The position numbers and the translations under genes were made by a program. A stretch of 7,038 nt of DNA, taken from positions 1 through 7,038 of the forward strand of contig CALGBV010000212.1 in the NCBI GenBank assembly GCA_937884015.1, written 5' to 3'. Shown piece after piece: positions 1-5,763 of this stretch (position 1 is its first letter; each line of letters begins with the position of its first letter). The stretch comes from an uncultured Bacteroidales bacterium. Its GTDB lineage: Bacteria; Bacteroidota; Bacteroidia; Bacteroidales; F082. The notes under the pieces are model-generated. The model saw nothing but the letters and a program-made list of their open reading frames with translations, had not been told where the DNA came from and made no database searches.

Positions 1-13
1 TAAAGCTGGAGAG

Positions 14-313
14 ATGTCTAGATGCGAAACTTTTGATGATTACTCTCGTCACCACTTGATTTATAAACCGACTAATCGTTATTGGTATGTTTATAATGTT
101 ACCTTAGATCTAAAACAACCAGAATTAAATGATCGTCTGTTTGTAATTCTTAATAATTTTGCGAATAAGAACAGATTAAAACTTTATGTTGATGATGTGT
201 ATGATTATGGCAAAGTTTATCTAAAAAATGGGTATAAAAAGGTCATGACTGAGACCATTGACTACGCAAAAATACCCCATAGTTTATATTTAAGAACACC
301 AAAACGTCGATAA
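14..313 (+). CDS. Hypothetical protein, possibly the C-terminal part of a longer gene
   Basis: I do not recognise this 99-residue product. It is rich in Tyr, Asn, Asp and Lys, has a basic end (TPKRR), and shows no signal peptide or membrane segment. The frame is open to the left edge (codons for K-A-G-E precede the first Met), so the gene may begin outside the window and Met14 may be internal. The GGAGAG just before it sits only 2 nt from the ATG, which is too close for a good ribosome binding site. The stretch YGKVYLKNGYKKV (about residues 64-76) faintly resembles the 'Y-x-K-x-G-[FY]' segment seen near the ends of some phage-type endonuclease or GNAT-like proteins, but this is only a hint. 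Base composition is strongly AT-rich, like the nuoE segment that follows. It is followed by a weak hairpin and then the nuoE promoter, so it is probably a separate transcription unit. Confidence 0.6.
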   Translation: MSRCETFDDYSRHHLIYKPTNRYWYVYNVTLDLKQPELNDRLFVILNNFANKNRLKLYVDDVYDYGKVYLKNGYKKVMTETIDYAKIPHSLYLRTPKRR

Positions 314-335
314 ACGTTAAAATTCGTTATTTTTT
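310..335 (+). terminator. Weak candidate intrinsic terminator
   Basis: ATAAACG and CGTTAT can form a 6-bp stem with one bulged A around an 8-nt AT loop, followed by TTTTT. The stem is short and AT-rich and it includes the stop codon of the preceding gene, so this is only a possible terminator. Confidence 0.3.
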
Positions 336-337
336 AA

Positions 338-366
338 TTGAGATTAAGTCTTTTTATTATTATAAT
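338..366 (+). promoter_or_regulatory. Sigma70-type promoter for nuoE
   Basis: TTGAGA (338-343) and TATAAT (361-366) are separated by exactly 17 nt, close to the sigma70/sigmaA consensus. Transcription would start near 373, leaving a leader of about 23 nt before the ATG at 396. This architecture is unlike the TAnnTTTG promoters in the right part of the window and supports a different host for the left part. Confidence 0.75.
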
Positions 367-384
367 AATAACGTTGTAATATTT

Positions 385-388
385 GGAG
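385..388 (+). promoter_or_regulatory. Ribosome binding site of nuoE
   Basis: GGAG lies 7 nt before the ATG at 396, a well-placed Shine-Dalgarno sequence that fixes this start. It is followed by the expected N-terminus of the family. Confidence 0.7.
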
Positions 389-395
389 ATTTGTT

Positions 396-884
396 ATGGC
401 TATACAAAATATTGCTAAAGAACGTATTATCGAAATATGTAATCTTTACAAAAATGAGCCAACTCCTTTAATGATGATCCTTAGTGACATCCAAAAAGAG
501 TTCGGCTACATTCCTTTAGAAGTTCAAGAGATTGTGTCTGAACAAATTGGTCTACCCGTTGCAGAAATTTATGGCGTGGTAACCTTTTATTCATTCTTCT
601 CCCTTAAACCAAAAGGAAAATATGTAATTGGTGTGTGCTTAGGTACTGCTTGTTACGTTAAAGGTTCACAAAGCATTATTGATAAAGTGCTTGAAGTCCT
701 TAAATTAAAGAAAGCAGGCGATAGCACCGAAGATGGTTTATTTACCGTTGATGCACTTCGTTGCATTGGTGCATGCGCTTTAGCGCCAACAATGAAAATT
801 AATGATCGAGTGTTCCCTAAATTAAAAGTTAGTGACATTCCTGGCATTATTAAAGATTATCAAGAAGGAAAAGTGGAGGCGTAA
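396..884 (+). CDS. nuoE: NuoE/HydC-type NAD(P)H oxidoreductase [2Fe-2S] subunit
   Basis: A 162-residue thioredoxin-fold ferredoxin of the complex I 24-kDa family. An N-terminal helical region (about residues 5-70, including the family-typical GYIP and E-I-Y-G-V-V-T-F-Y-S-F-F) precedes the cluster domain. The four cluster ligands are C81 and C86 (C-L-G-T-A-C) and C123 and C127 (C-I-G-A-C). In the family this subunit passes electrons within the diaphorase module, together with NuoF, from NAD(P)H to or from a hydrogenase, formate dehydrogenase or complex I. Length and motifs are complete. It has its own sigma70-like promoter and a good ribosome binding site, and the nuoF-like frame starts 2 nt after its stop, so the two are co-transcribed. 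In a fermentative Firmicute this pair usually belongs to a soluble [FeFe]-hydrogenase (HydABC or HndABCD), but the catalytic subunit is not in the window, so hndA or hydC would be equally valid names. Confidence 0.93.
   Translation: MAIQNIAKERIIEICNLYKNEPTPLMMILSDIQKEFGYIPLEVQEIVSEQIGLPVAEIYGVVTFYSFFSLKPKGKYVIGVCLGTACYVKGSQSIIDKVLEVLKLKKAGDSTEDGLFTVDALRCIGACALAPTMKINDRVFPKLKVSDIPGIIKDYQEGKVEA
875..879 (+). promoter_or_regulatory. Ribosome binding site of the nuoF-like frame
   Basis: A full GGAGG lies 7 nt before the ATG at 887, inside the end of nuoE. It supports translation of the second cistron and a Shine-Dalgarno-using host for the left part. Confidence 0.7.
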
Positions 885-886
885 TT

Positions 887-1996
887 ATGGCAAAAATAAA
901 AAATGCACAAGATCTTGCCAAAAAGATTAGTGAATGCGAAGGCTGCTTAAAAGCTAAATTCGAAGGTAAAGACGGAAAACGTGCCATTGTCATTTGCGGT
1001 GGTACTGGTTGTTTCTCTAACAAATCACAAGAAATTCATGATGCGATTGTTAATAAATTAAAAGAAAAAGGATTAGATAAGAAAGTAACCGTGAACTTTG
1101 TCGGTTGCTTTGGTTTCTGTTCTCAAGGTCCATTCGTGAAGATTTTCCCAGAAAATACTTTATATCGAATGGTCAAATTAAGTGATGTTGATAAGATTAT
1201 CGAAAACGATATCGTTAATCATCAAGTTTGTGAAGATTTAGTCTACGTTGATCCAAATACTAAGACTAAATATCCAAAACAAGAAGATATTCCATTCTAC
1301 GCAAAACAAAAACGTGTTGCGCTTCATGGAAGTAGCATGATTGATCCAGAAAACGTAGAAGAAGCATTAAGCAAAACTGAACTTTGGATCGAAAAGAATC
1401 AGAAGACTTTATGGATCATTTTGGCAGCCGTAGTGGTCATCGCTTTGGCCATTTGGGGCATTTCGAAACGCAACCAAAAGCGTAACGAAACCGCAAGTTC
1501 ACAGATTTTCACAGCCCAGCAGTACTTTGAAAACGAGCAGTACGAAAACGCTCTGAACGGCGATGGCAACAACCTCGGTTTCCTTGACATCATCAGCGAC
1601 TACGGTTCAACAAAGACCGGCAAACTCGCTTCATATTATGCAGGCATCAGCTACATGAAGTTAGGCAACTACGCCGACGCTATCAACTACCTTAAGAAGT
1701 TCGACAGCAACGACCAAATCATTGCTCCTATGGCTCTCGGCGCTATCGGCGACTGCTACATGGAACTCGACGACATGAACAACGCTGTCAGCTACTATGG
1801 CAAAGCCGCTGCCAAGAACCCTAACGATTTCACCTCGCCAATGTTCCTCCTCAAGGAAGGCATGACCTACGAAATCATGGGCAACTACGCCAAGGCTCTC
1901 GAAGTTTACAAGAGCTTAAAGAGCGACTTCCCACTGAGCAATGAAGCTTTCGACATCAACAGAAACATTGCCAACATGGAAGAAAAACTGAAATAA
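887..1996 (+). CDS. Chimeric frame: NuoF-like N-terminus joined to a TPR membrane protein
   Basis: One 369-residue frame contains two unrelated proteins. Residues 1 to about 155 are the N-terminal thioredoxin-like [2Fe-2S] domain of a NuoF/HydB subunit. The cluster ligands are C37/C42 (C-G-G-T-G-C) and C74/C78 (C-F-G-F-C), and the family linker I-P-F-Y-x-K-Q-x-R-x-A-L appears near residue 135. The FMN/NADH Rossmann domain, SLBB domain and C-terminal 4Fe-4S site that should follow are absent. From about residue 157 the sequence becomes a Bacteroidota TPR protein: a V-E-E-A-L-S-K-T-E lead-in, I-E-K-N-Q-K-T, one transmembrane helix (about 174-192), then TPR helices (A-Q-Q-Y-F, Y-Y-A-G-I-S-Y, M-A-L-G-A-I-G-D, L-K-E-G-M-T-Y). 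That protein is of the YfgM-like, membrane-anchored type. Base composition and codon choice change at the same point (TTA/AAA-rich before, CTC/GCC/AAG-rich after). I read this as two partial genes fused by an assembly error, not as a real fusion protein, though only read data can settle it. Confidence 0.8.
   Translation: MAKIKNAQDLAKKISECEGCLKAKFEGKDGKRAIVICGGTGCFSNKSQEIHDAIVNKLKEKGLDKKVTVNFVGCFGFCSQGPFVKIFPENTLYRMVKLSDVDKIIENDIVNHQVCEDLVYVDPNTKTKYPKQEDIPFYAKQKRVALHGSSMIDPENVEEALSKTELWIEKNQKTLWIILAAVVVIALAIWGISKRNQKRNETASSQIFTAQQYFENEQYENALNGDGNNLGFLDIISDYGSTKTGKLASYYAGISYMKLGNYADAINYLKKFDSNDQIIAPMALGAIGDCYMELDDMNNAVSYYGKAAAKNPNDFTSPMFLLKEGMTYEIMGNYAKALEVYKSLKSDFPLSNEAFDINRNIANMEEKLK
1349..1384 (+). 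other. Probable contig chimera junction
   Basis: The family alignment switches here. NuoF proteins normally carry 'I-D/N-P-E-x-I-E-E-Y-I' and then a G-Y motif at this place, whereas this sequence moves from D-P-E-N-V-E-E into A-L-S-K-T-E-L-W-I-E-K-N, the usual start of the Bacteroidota TPR protein. The codons for E-N-V-E-E could fit both parents. Such a short shared stretch is where an assembler could join two genomes in frame. Promoter style, ribosome binding sites and G+C content differ on either side. Confidence 0.75.
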
Positions 1997-2021
1997 GTTA
2001 GACTGTAATCATGATAGTTTT

Positions 2022-2050
2022 AAAGCCTGGCTTTCGAGTCGGGCTTTTTT
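2022..2050 (+). terminator. Intrinsic terminator of the TPR gene
   Basis: AAAGCCTG (2022-2029) pairs with CGGGCTTT (2040-2047) to give an 8-bp stem with one G-U pair and a 10-nt loop, ending in a run of six T. It lies 26 nt after the TPR gene stop and just before fmt, separating the two units. Confidence 0.8.
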
Positions 2051-2053
2051 GTT

Positions 2054-2061
2054 TAAATTTG
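2054..2061 (+). promoter_or_regulatory. Bacteroidota-type -7 element upstream of fmt
   Basis: TAAATTTG matches the TAnnTTTG -7 consensus of the Bacteroidota primary sigma factor. No clear -33 TTTG is visible at the expected spacing. The element ends 4 nt before the first ATG of fmt, so transcription would begin at or just inside the gene's first codons. Confidence 0.5.
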
Positions 2062-2065
2062 CACC

Positions 2066-3046
2066 ATGGAAAAAATGAGAATCGTATATTTCGGCGCGCC
2101 CGAATTTGCCGCTTCGCAGTTAGAAGCGATTTTGGCAGCAGGATATGAAGTTGCCGCCGTAGTCACCATGCCCGACAAACCTGCCGGGAGAGGGAAAAAA
2201 ATACAGTTTTCGGATGTCAAGAAAACCGCATTGGAACACAACCTGCCTTTGCTGCAACCCGAAAAACTGAAAAATCCGGAGTTTTTGAAAGCGTTGGAAT
2301 CCTATCAGGCGAATCTGTTTATCGTGGTAGCATTCAGAATGTTGCCCGAAGTCGTCTGGAAAATGCCAAAATACGGCACCTTCAACCTTCACGCCTCACT
2401 CCTACCCCAATACCGTGGCGCAGCGCCCATCAACCATGCCATCATCAACGGCGAGACAGAAACCGGCCTAACCACATTTTTCCTCAACGAGGAAATCGAC
2501 AAAGGCGCTGTCATCATGCGCGAAAAAGTTGCCATCCGTCCCGACGAAAATGCCGGTGAACTGCACGACGAGCTGATGCTTTTGGGCAACAAGGTCGTTA
2601 TTGAAACCATTCAGAAAATCGAAAAAAGCGAATATCAGACCCAGACACAAGAAGAACTGGCTGGCGACACCTTATTAAAAGATGCCCCGAAAATCTTCAA
2701 GGATTTCTGCTACGTGAAATGGGAATCCGACTGCCAGACGGCTTACAACCACATCAGGGGACTGTCGCCCTACCCTGCCGCCCATGCCACGATTTGTTCA
2801 GAAAGTAACGACAGCATTGACCTGAAAATATATGCTTCCGAAATTGAAAGTTGCGAGCCATCAGAATCCATCGGCACAGTTGTCACCGACAACAAGAAAT
2901 ATCTGAAAATTGCCTTGAAAGACGGTTACCTGCATCTGACCATGGTTCAACAAGCCGGCAAAAAAGCCATGCCGATTGCCGATTTCCTTCGCGGCCAGCA
3001 CCTTGATGGAATTTGGAGAATCGTTCCATACCCAGTTCTGAATTGA
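2066..3046 (+). CDS. fmt: Methionyl-tRNA formyltransferase
   Basis: A 326-residue cytoplasmic enzyme that transfers the formyl group of 10-formyl-tetrahydrofolate to initiator Met-tRNA. The N-terminal Rossmann-like catalytic domain begins R-I-V-Y-F-G-A-P-E-F. It contains the folate/tRNA loop D37-K-P-A-G-R-G-K and the catalytic trio N107, H109 (F-N-L-H-A-S-L-L-P) and D145 (I-D-K-G), matching Asn/His/Asp of the E. coli enzyme. S-L-L-P-Q-Y-R-G-A-A-P-I-N is intact. A C-terminal OB-type tRNA-binding domain follows from about residue 210 (A-P-K-I-F-K-D, G-L-S-P-Y-P-A-A). Length is normal and nothing is missing. Two starts are possible: 2066 or 2075 (Met4, M-R-I-V-Y). No Shine-Dalgarno is present, and the nearby -7 element makes a very short or absent leader likely, which would favour 2075 if that promoter is used. 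Confidence 0.96.
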   Translation: MEKMRIVYFGAPEFAASQLEAILAAGYEVAAVVTMPDKPAGRGKKIQFSDVKKTALEHNLPLLQPEKLKNPEFLKALESYQANLFIVVAFRMLPEVVWKMPKYGTFNLHASLLPQYRGAAPINHAIINGETETGLTTFFLNEEIDKGAVIMREKVAIRPDENAGELHDELMLLGNKVVIETIQKIEKSEYQTQTQEELAGDTLLKDAPKIFKDFCYVKWESDCQTAYNHIRGLSPYPAAHATICSESNDSIDLKIYASEIESCEPSESIGTVVTDNKKYLKIALKDGYLHLTMVQQAGKKAMPIADFLRGQHLDGIWRIVPYPVLN

Positions 3047-3054
3047 TTATTTTT

Positions 3055-3096
3055 CTGAAAGAAACATGGTTTTTCAGCAAAATATTGCATTTTTTT
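3055..3096 (+). terminator. Candidate terminator downstream of fmt
   Basis: CTGAA..AAAC and GTTTTTCAG can pair (9 bp with a 2-nt bulge), and a small GCAA/TTGC hairpin follows, ending in a run of seven T. The hairpin next to the T-run is only 4 bp, so the call is tentative. Confidence 0.35.
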
Positions 3097-3127
3097 AGAA
3101 AATATGACAATTTTCGACAAAAAAAGC

Positions 3128-3156
3128 TTGGAATATCGAAAAATAAATTACTTTTG
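3128..3156 (+). promoter_or_regulatory. Bacteroidota-type promoter of the HU gene
   Basis: TTG (3128-3130, the -33 element) and TACTTTTG (3149-3156, TAnnTTTG) are separated by 18 nt, close to the known Bacteroidota spacing. Transcription would start near 3163, giving a leader of about 28 nt before the ATG at 3191. This is the best two-part promoter in the right half of the window. Confidence 0.65.
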
Positions 3157-3190
3157 CCACATAAACGTTAAACCCTTAAACACTTACAAG

Positions 3191-3451
3191 ATGAACAAAG
3201 TAGAATTAATCAGTGCAATCGCTGAAAAAGCAGGAATGACAAAAGTAGATGCTAAGAAAGCTCTCGACGCAATGGTTGAAGTTGCAAAGGCCGAATTGAA
3301 AAACGATGGCAAGATTTCTCTCGTTGGTTTCGGCACATTGGGAGTTTCTGAACGCCCAGGCAGAAAAGGCCATAACCCAAAGACTGGTGAAATGATTGAC
3401 ATTCCAGCTAAGAAAGTGGTTAAATTCAAGCCAGCTGCAGACCTCATCTAA
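3191..3451 (+). CDS. hup: HU-family DNA-binding protein
   Basis: An 86-residue nucleoid-associated protein that dimerises and bends DNA. The helical N-terminus (M-N-K-V-E-L-I-S-A-I-A-E-K-A-G-M) is followed by the signature V45-G-F-G-T-L-G and R55-P-G-R-K-G. The beta-arm carries N62-P63-K-T-G-E, with the intercalating proline, and the protein ends K-F-K-P-A-A-D-L. Length is slightly under the usual 90 residues and nothing essential is missing. The frame is open further upstream, but the start at 3191 is chosen because it gives the exact family N-terminus and lies downstream of the promoter. There is no Shine-Dalgarno, which is normal for Bacteroidota. It is a single-gene unit ending at the shared terminator with recQ. 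I cannot tell whether it is an HU or an IHF-like paralogue from this sequence alone. Confidence 0.95.
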   Translation: MNKVELISAIAEKAGMTKVDAKKALDAMVEVAKAELKNDGKISLVGFGTLGVSERPGRKGHNPKTGEMIDIPAKKVVKFKPAADLI

Positions 3452-3473
3452 TTGAAATGCAACAAGCTACCAT

Positions 3474-3499
3474 AAAAAGGAACCGATTGGTTCCTTTTT
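3474..3499. terminator. Bidirectional terminator shared by HU gene and recQ
   Basis: AAAAAGGAACC (3474-3484) and GGTTCCTTTTT (3489-3499) form a perfect 11-bp stem with a GATT loop. T-rich flanks exist on both strands, so it can stop the HU transcript (plus) and the recQ transcript (minus). The hairpin directly abuts the recQ stop codon at 3500-3502. Confidence 0.88.
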
Positions 3500-5413
3500 T
3501 TATTTCCTTGTCATCAAATGGCCTGATTTATCAACTGAAAGCATTCCTTCGTCGACCAGCAAACGAATCGCATCAAGGATTTCCTCATCGGATTTTCCAT
3601 CACACAACTTCATGGCATCTTTCATGTAAAGATTGCCTTCATGCGCTGCGGTGACAATCGTGCTGCAGATTTGTTCATAACTCATGCCCGAACGACTTGA
3701 CTTTCCATGCTTCAGGCACACATCGCAACGGCCACAACGCCTGTTGGTCTTTTCGTTGAAATAACGCAAGAGCTGCACACTCCGACATTCATCATCGTTG
3801 CTGACAAACGCAATCACCGCCTTGATGCGTTCTTCAGCATCCTTCTTCCTATCGTGATAGTTTTCCTTTGAAAGGTTAAAATGCCTTGTATCAACAAATT
3901 CATGTAAGAAAAGAATCTGAGGCTTGTCGTTTCGCGGTGCGTAGGAAAGGAAATGATATTCATCGAGTTTCTTCAATTGGGAAATCACTTTTTCGATGGA
4001 AAGACCTGTTTTCCTTGCAATGGTTTCTTCATTGATTTTCACGAAATCAGTCAAAACACCCGGCAAATTGCGAAGCAGATATTGAATCAACCCATCATAT
4101 TGAGCATTAGCGAGTTGAAAACTATAAATATCATCGCGCGAAGCCTTAATCATCACTTTTGAAGGCTCATCAAAAGCCTCGGAAAGCACGAAAAAACCTT
4201 CCTTTTCAAGGATTTTCAAGGTATGGAACACCTCCAGAACCGAAAAACCGTAACGGTTAGCAAAATCAGCAATAATGAAAGGATAGGAAATGTTTTCGCC
4301 TGCGCCGACAGGAATATTGAAATAATTGCCTAAAGCAGTATAAATCAATTTTATGCGTTCAAGTTCCGGAAAAGACTGCACAAAATCATCCTTGAGTTTC
4401 TGAATGTCGGCTGGCGACACCAAAAGGAAAGCCTCGGACGGCTGCAAATCGCGTCCCGCACGGCCTGCCTCCTGAAAATACGCCTCAATGCTGTCGGGCA
4501 AATCCATGTGAATGACCAGACGCACATCCGGCTTGTCGATGCCCATGCCAAAAGCATTGGTCGCCGCAATGACTTTCACCTTGCCTTTCATCCACAAATC
4601 CTGACGCTCGTCGCGCAGTTTTGAATCCAACCCCGCATGATAGAAAGTCGACGGAATGCCAACGGAATTCAGCCAATCCGAAATGATTTGCGTTTTCTTG
4701 CGGTTTCGGACATAAACAATGGCACTGCCCGACTTCATGGCACTCAGTTTACGGAACAAAACGCCATATTTATCCGCCTCACGGACAACATTATAAGTCA
4801 CATTTTTCCGTTCAAAACTGCTTTGAAAGACATTCTTTTGCTTGAAGCCAAGACGGAACTGAATGTCATCGACAACTTTTGCCGTGGCCGTAGCCGTCAA
4901 AGCCAAAACGGGCGTTTTCGGAATGTAAGGCCGAATTTCAGCGATTTTCAAATACGGCGGACGGAAATCATAGCCCCACTGCGAAATGCAATGCGATTCG
5001 TCGACGGCAAGCAGGCAGACTTTCATGCGTTTCAATGCCTCCATAAACTGGTCGGTCTGAAGCCTTTCAGGAGAAACATACAGAAATTTCAAGCGTCCGA
5101 AAACTGCCTGATTGTAGGCCAAAGCGATTTCATCGGCATGCATTCCCGAATAGATTGCCATAGCAGAAATGCCTTTTTCAACCAAATGAGCGACCTGATC
5201 CTTCATCAAGGCAATCAGAGGTGTAATGACAAGGCAAACACCTTCCATTGCCATCGCCGGCACCTGAAAGCAAATCGACTTTCCGCCGCCCGTGGGCAAA
5301 AGCGCCAAGGTGTCGCGACCGCCAACCACCGCATCCACAATGTCTTCCTGCATGGGACGGAATGACGGATAGCCCCAGTACTGCTGTAAGACCGCTCTTG
5401 TTGTTTCGCTCAT
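3500..5413 (-). CDS. recQ: ATP-dependent DNA helicase RecQ
   Basis: A 637-residue superfamily 2, 3'-5' DNA helicase for recombination and stalled-fork repair. Visible motifs are motif 0 (F18-R-P-x-Q), Walker A (P40-T-G-G-G-K-S), motif II as D138-E-S-H followed by C-I-S-Q-W-G-Y-D-F-R-P, motif III (A-L-T-A-T-A-T, about 170-176), motif V (A-T-N-A-F-G-M-G-I-D-K-P-D) and motif VI (Q314-E-A-G-R-A-G-R-D). The RecQ zinc site is present as C543-x16-C560-x2-C563-x2-C566. It lies about 220 residues after motif VI because a region with two winged-helix-like stretches intervenes, a layout I recall from Bacteroidota RecQ proteins. No HRDC domain is present. The Met at 5413 is chosen because it gives the family N-terminus and sits just downstream of a TAnnTTTG element. 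An in-frame extension to 5488 would cross that promoter and adds an unlikely Cys-rich leader. No Shine-Dalgarno is seen. Confidence 0.95.
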   Translation of the reverse strand: MSETTRAVLQQYWGYPSFRPMQEDIVDAVVGGRDTLALLPTGGGKSICFQVPAMAMEGVCLVITPLIALMKDQVAHLVEKGISAMAIYSGMHADEIALAYNQAVFGRLKFLYVSPERLQTDQFMEALKRMKVCLLAVDESHCISQWGYDFRPPYLKIAEIRPYIPKTPVLALTATATAKVVDDIQFRLGFKQKNVFQSSFERKNVTYNVVREADKYGVLFRKLSAMKSGSAIVYVRNRKKTQIISDWLNSVGIPSTFYHAGLDSKLRDERQDLWMKGKVKVIAATNAFGMGIDKPDVRLVIHMDLPDSIEAYFQEAGRAGRDLQPSEAFLLVSPADIQKLKDDFVQSFPELERIKLIYTALGNYFNIPVGAGENISYPFIIADFANRYGFSVLEVFHTLKILEKEGFFVLSEAFDEPSKVMIKASRDDIYSFQLANAQYDGLIQYLLRNLPGVLTDFVKINEETIARKTGLSIEKVISQLKKLDEYHFLSYAPRNDKPQILFLHEFVDTRHFNLSKENYHDRKKDAEERIKAVIAFVSNDDECRSVQLLRYFNEKTNRRCGRCDVCLKHGKSSRSGMSYEQICSTIVTAAHEGNLYMKDAMKLCDGKSDEEILDAIRLLVDEGMLSVDKSGHLMTRK

Positions 5414-5428
5414 TGTTGTTCGTTTTTG

Positions 5429-5436
5429 CAAAAATA
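5429..5436 (-). promoter_or_regulatory. Bacteroidota-type -7 element of recQ
   Basis: Read on the minus strand this is TATTTTTG, a match to TAnnTTTG, 15 nt before the recQ start at 5413. The -33 TTTG is not at the ideal distance. The element overlaps a perfect 12-bp palindrome, TTTTTGCAAAAA (5423-5434). Confidence 0.5.
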
Positions 5437-5512
5437 GGCATTTTTGGCAAAATTTGATTTCACAAGTCAAAAAAAGTAAAACACACATTCACCACAATTC
5501 CAATTTATTGAC

Positions 5513-5520
5513 TATTTTTG
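5513..5520 (+). promoter_or_regulatory. Bacteroidota-type -7 element of the DUF3791-DUF3990 cassette
   Basis: TATTTTTG matches TAnnTTTG and lies 24 nt before the ATG at 5545. No convincing -33 TTTG is visible. Together with the recQ element at 5429-5436 it makes the 131-nt region 5414-5544 a divergent promoter region. Confidence 0.5.
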
Positions 5521-5544
5521 CGCAATGATAATTCGCATCTCGCA

Positions 5545-5763
5545 ATGGAAGAAAGCAAGAAAATTAGGTTTTCAGTGTTCGTCATACATCAGTTAGCCGA
5601 AAAATGGCACAAACTTCCGACAGAAGTCTACGCCATTCTCGACCGGACTGGAATCCTTGACAATTACATCATCAAGCATTACGACACACTTCACACTTTA
5701 GGCATGGAGTATCTTACCGAAGACATTAGCGAATACGTTGAAGAAAAGGGAGTTAGGTTATGA
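5545..5763 (+). CDS. DUF3791-type small protein, first gene of the cassette
   Basis: A 72-residue, probably all-helical cytoplasmic protein that reads as a DUF3791 family member. It has F-x-I-x-x-L-A-E-K-W near the start, a central E27-V-Y-A-I-L, and the characteristic Y46-D-T-L-H-T-L-G followed by E-Y-L-T-E-D-I-S-E-Y-V. There is no signal peptide or membrane segment. The function of the family is unknown; members are often found beside DUF3990 genes (from memory). The start at 5545 is preferred over an in-frame TTG at 5518, because that TTG is part of the promoter element. Its stop overlaps the next start by 4 nt (ATGA, 5760-5763), so translation of the two is probably coupled. By position it could be the antitoxin or a partner of the DUF3990 protein, but that is inference. 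Confidence 0.82.
   Translation: MEESKKIRFSVFVIHQLAEKWHKLPTEVYAILDRTGILDNYIIKHYDTLHTLGMEYLTEDISEYVEEKGVRL
5748..5752 (+). promoter_or_regulatory. Ribosome binding site of the DUF3990 gene
   Basis: GGGAG lies 7 nt before the ATG at 5760, inside the DUF3791 gene. Such a site is unusual next to the Shine-Dalgarno-poor housekeeping genes nearby. Confidence 0.5.

Noticed and set aside
3104..3190. N-terminal extension of the HU protein by 29 residues
   Set aside because: The extension covers the HU promoter (3128-3156) and is not part of the family; the Met at 3191 gives the exact HU N-terminus.
3700..4450. Long region between RecQ motif VI and the zinc cysteines as a novel insertion
   Set aside because: The same layout with winged-helix-like stretches is, from memory, usual in Bacteroidota RecQ; it is a clade feature and not specific to this window.
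4991..5002. RecQ motif II reads D-E-S-H instead of D-E-A-H
   Set aside because: I recall DESH as common in Bacteroidota RecQ proteins, and the rest of the motif (C-I-S-Q-W-G) is intact, so it is not evidence of an inactive enzyme.
4637..5365. A 242-codon open frame on the plus strand opposite recQ
   Set aside because: It is the antisense shadow of the RecQ helicase core, which has every expected motif. The plus-strand product is of low complexity with no family features, promoter or ribosome binding site.
5414..5488. N-terminal extension of RecQ by 25 residues
   Set aside because: It crosses the TAnnTTTG element at 5429-5436, and the Met at 5413 gives the usual RecQ beginning.
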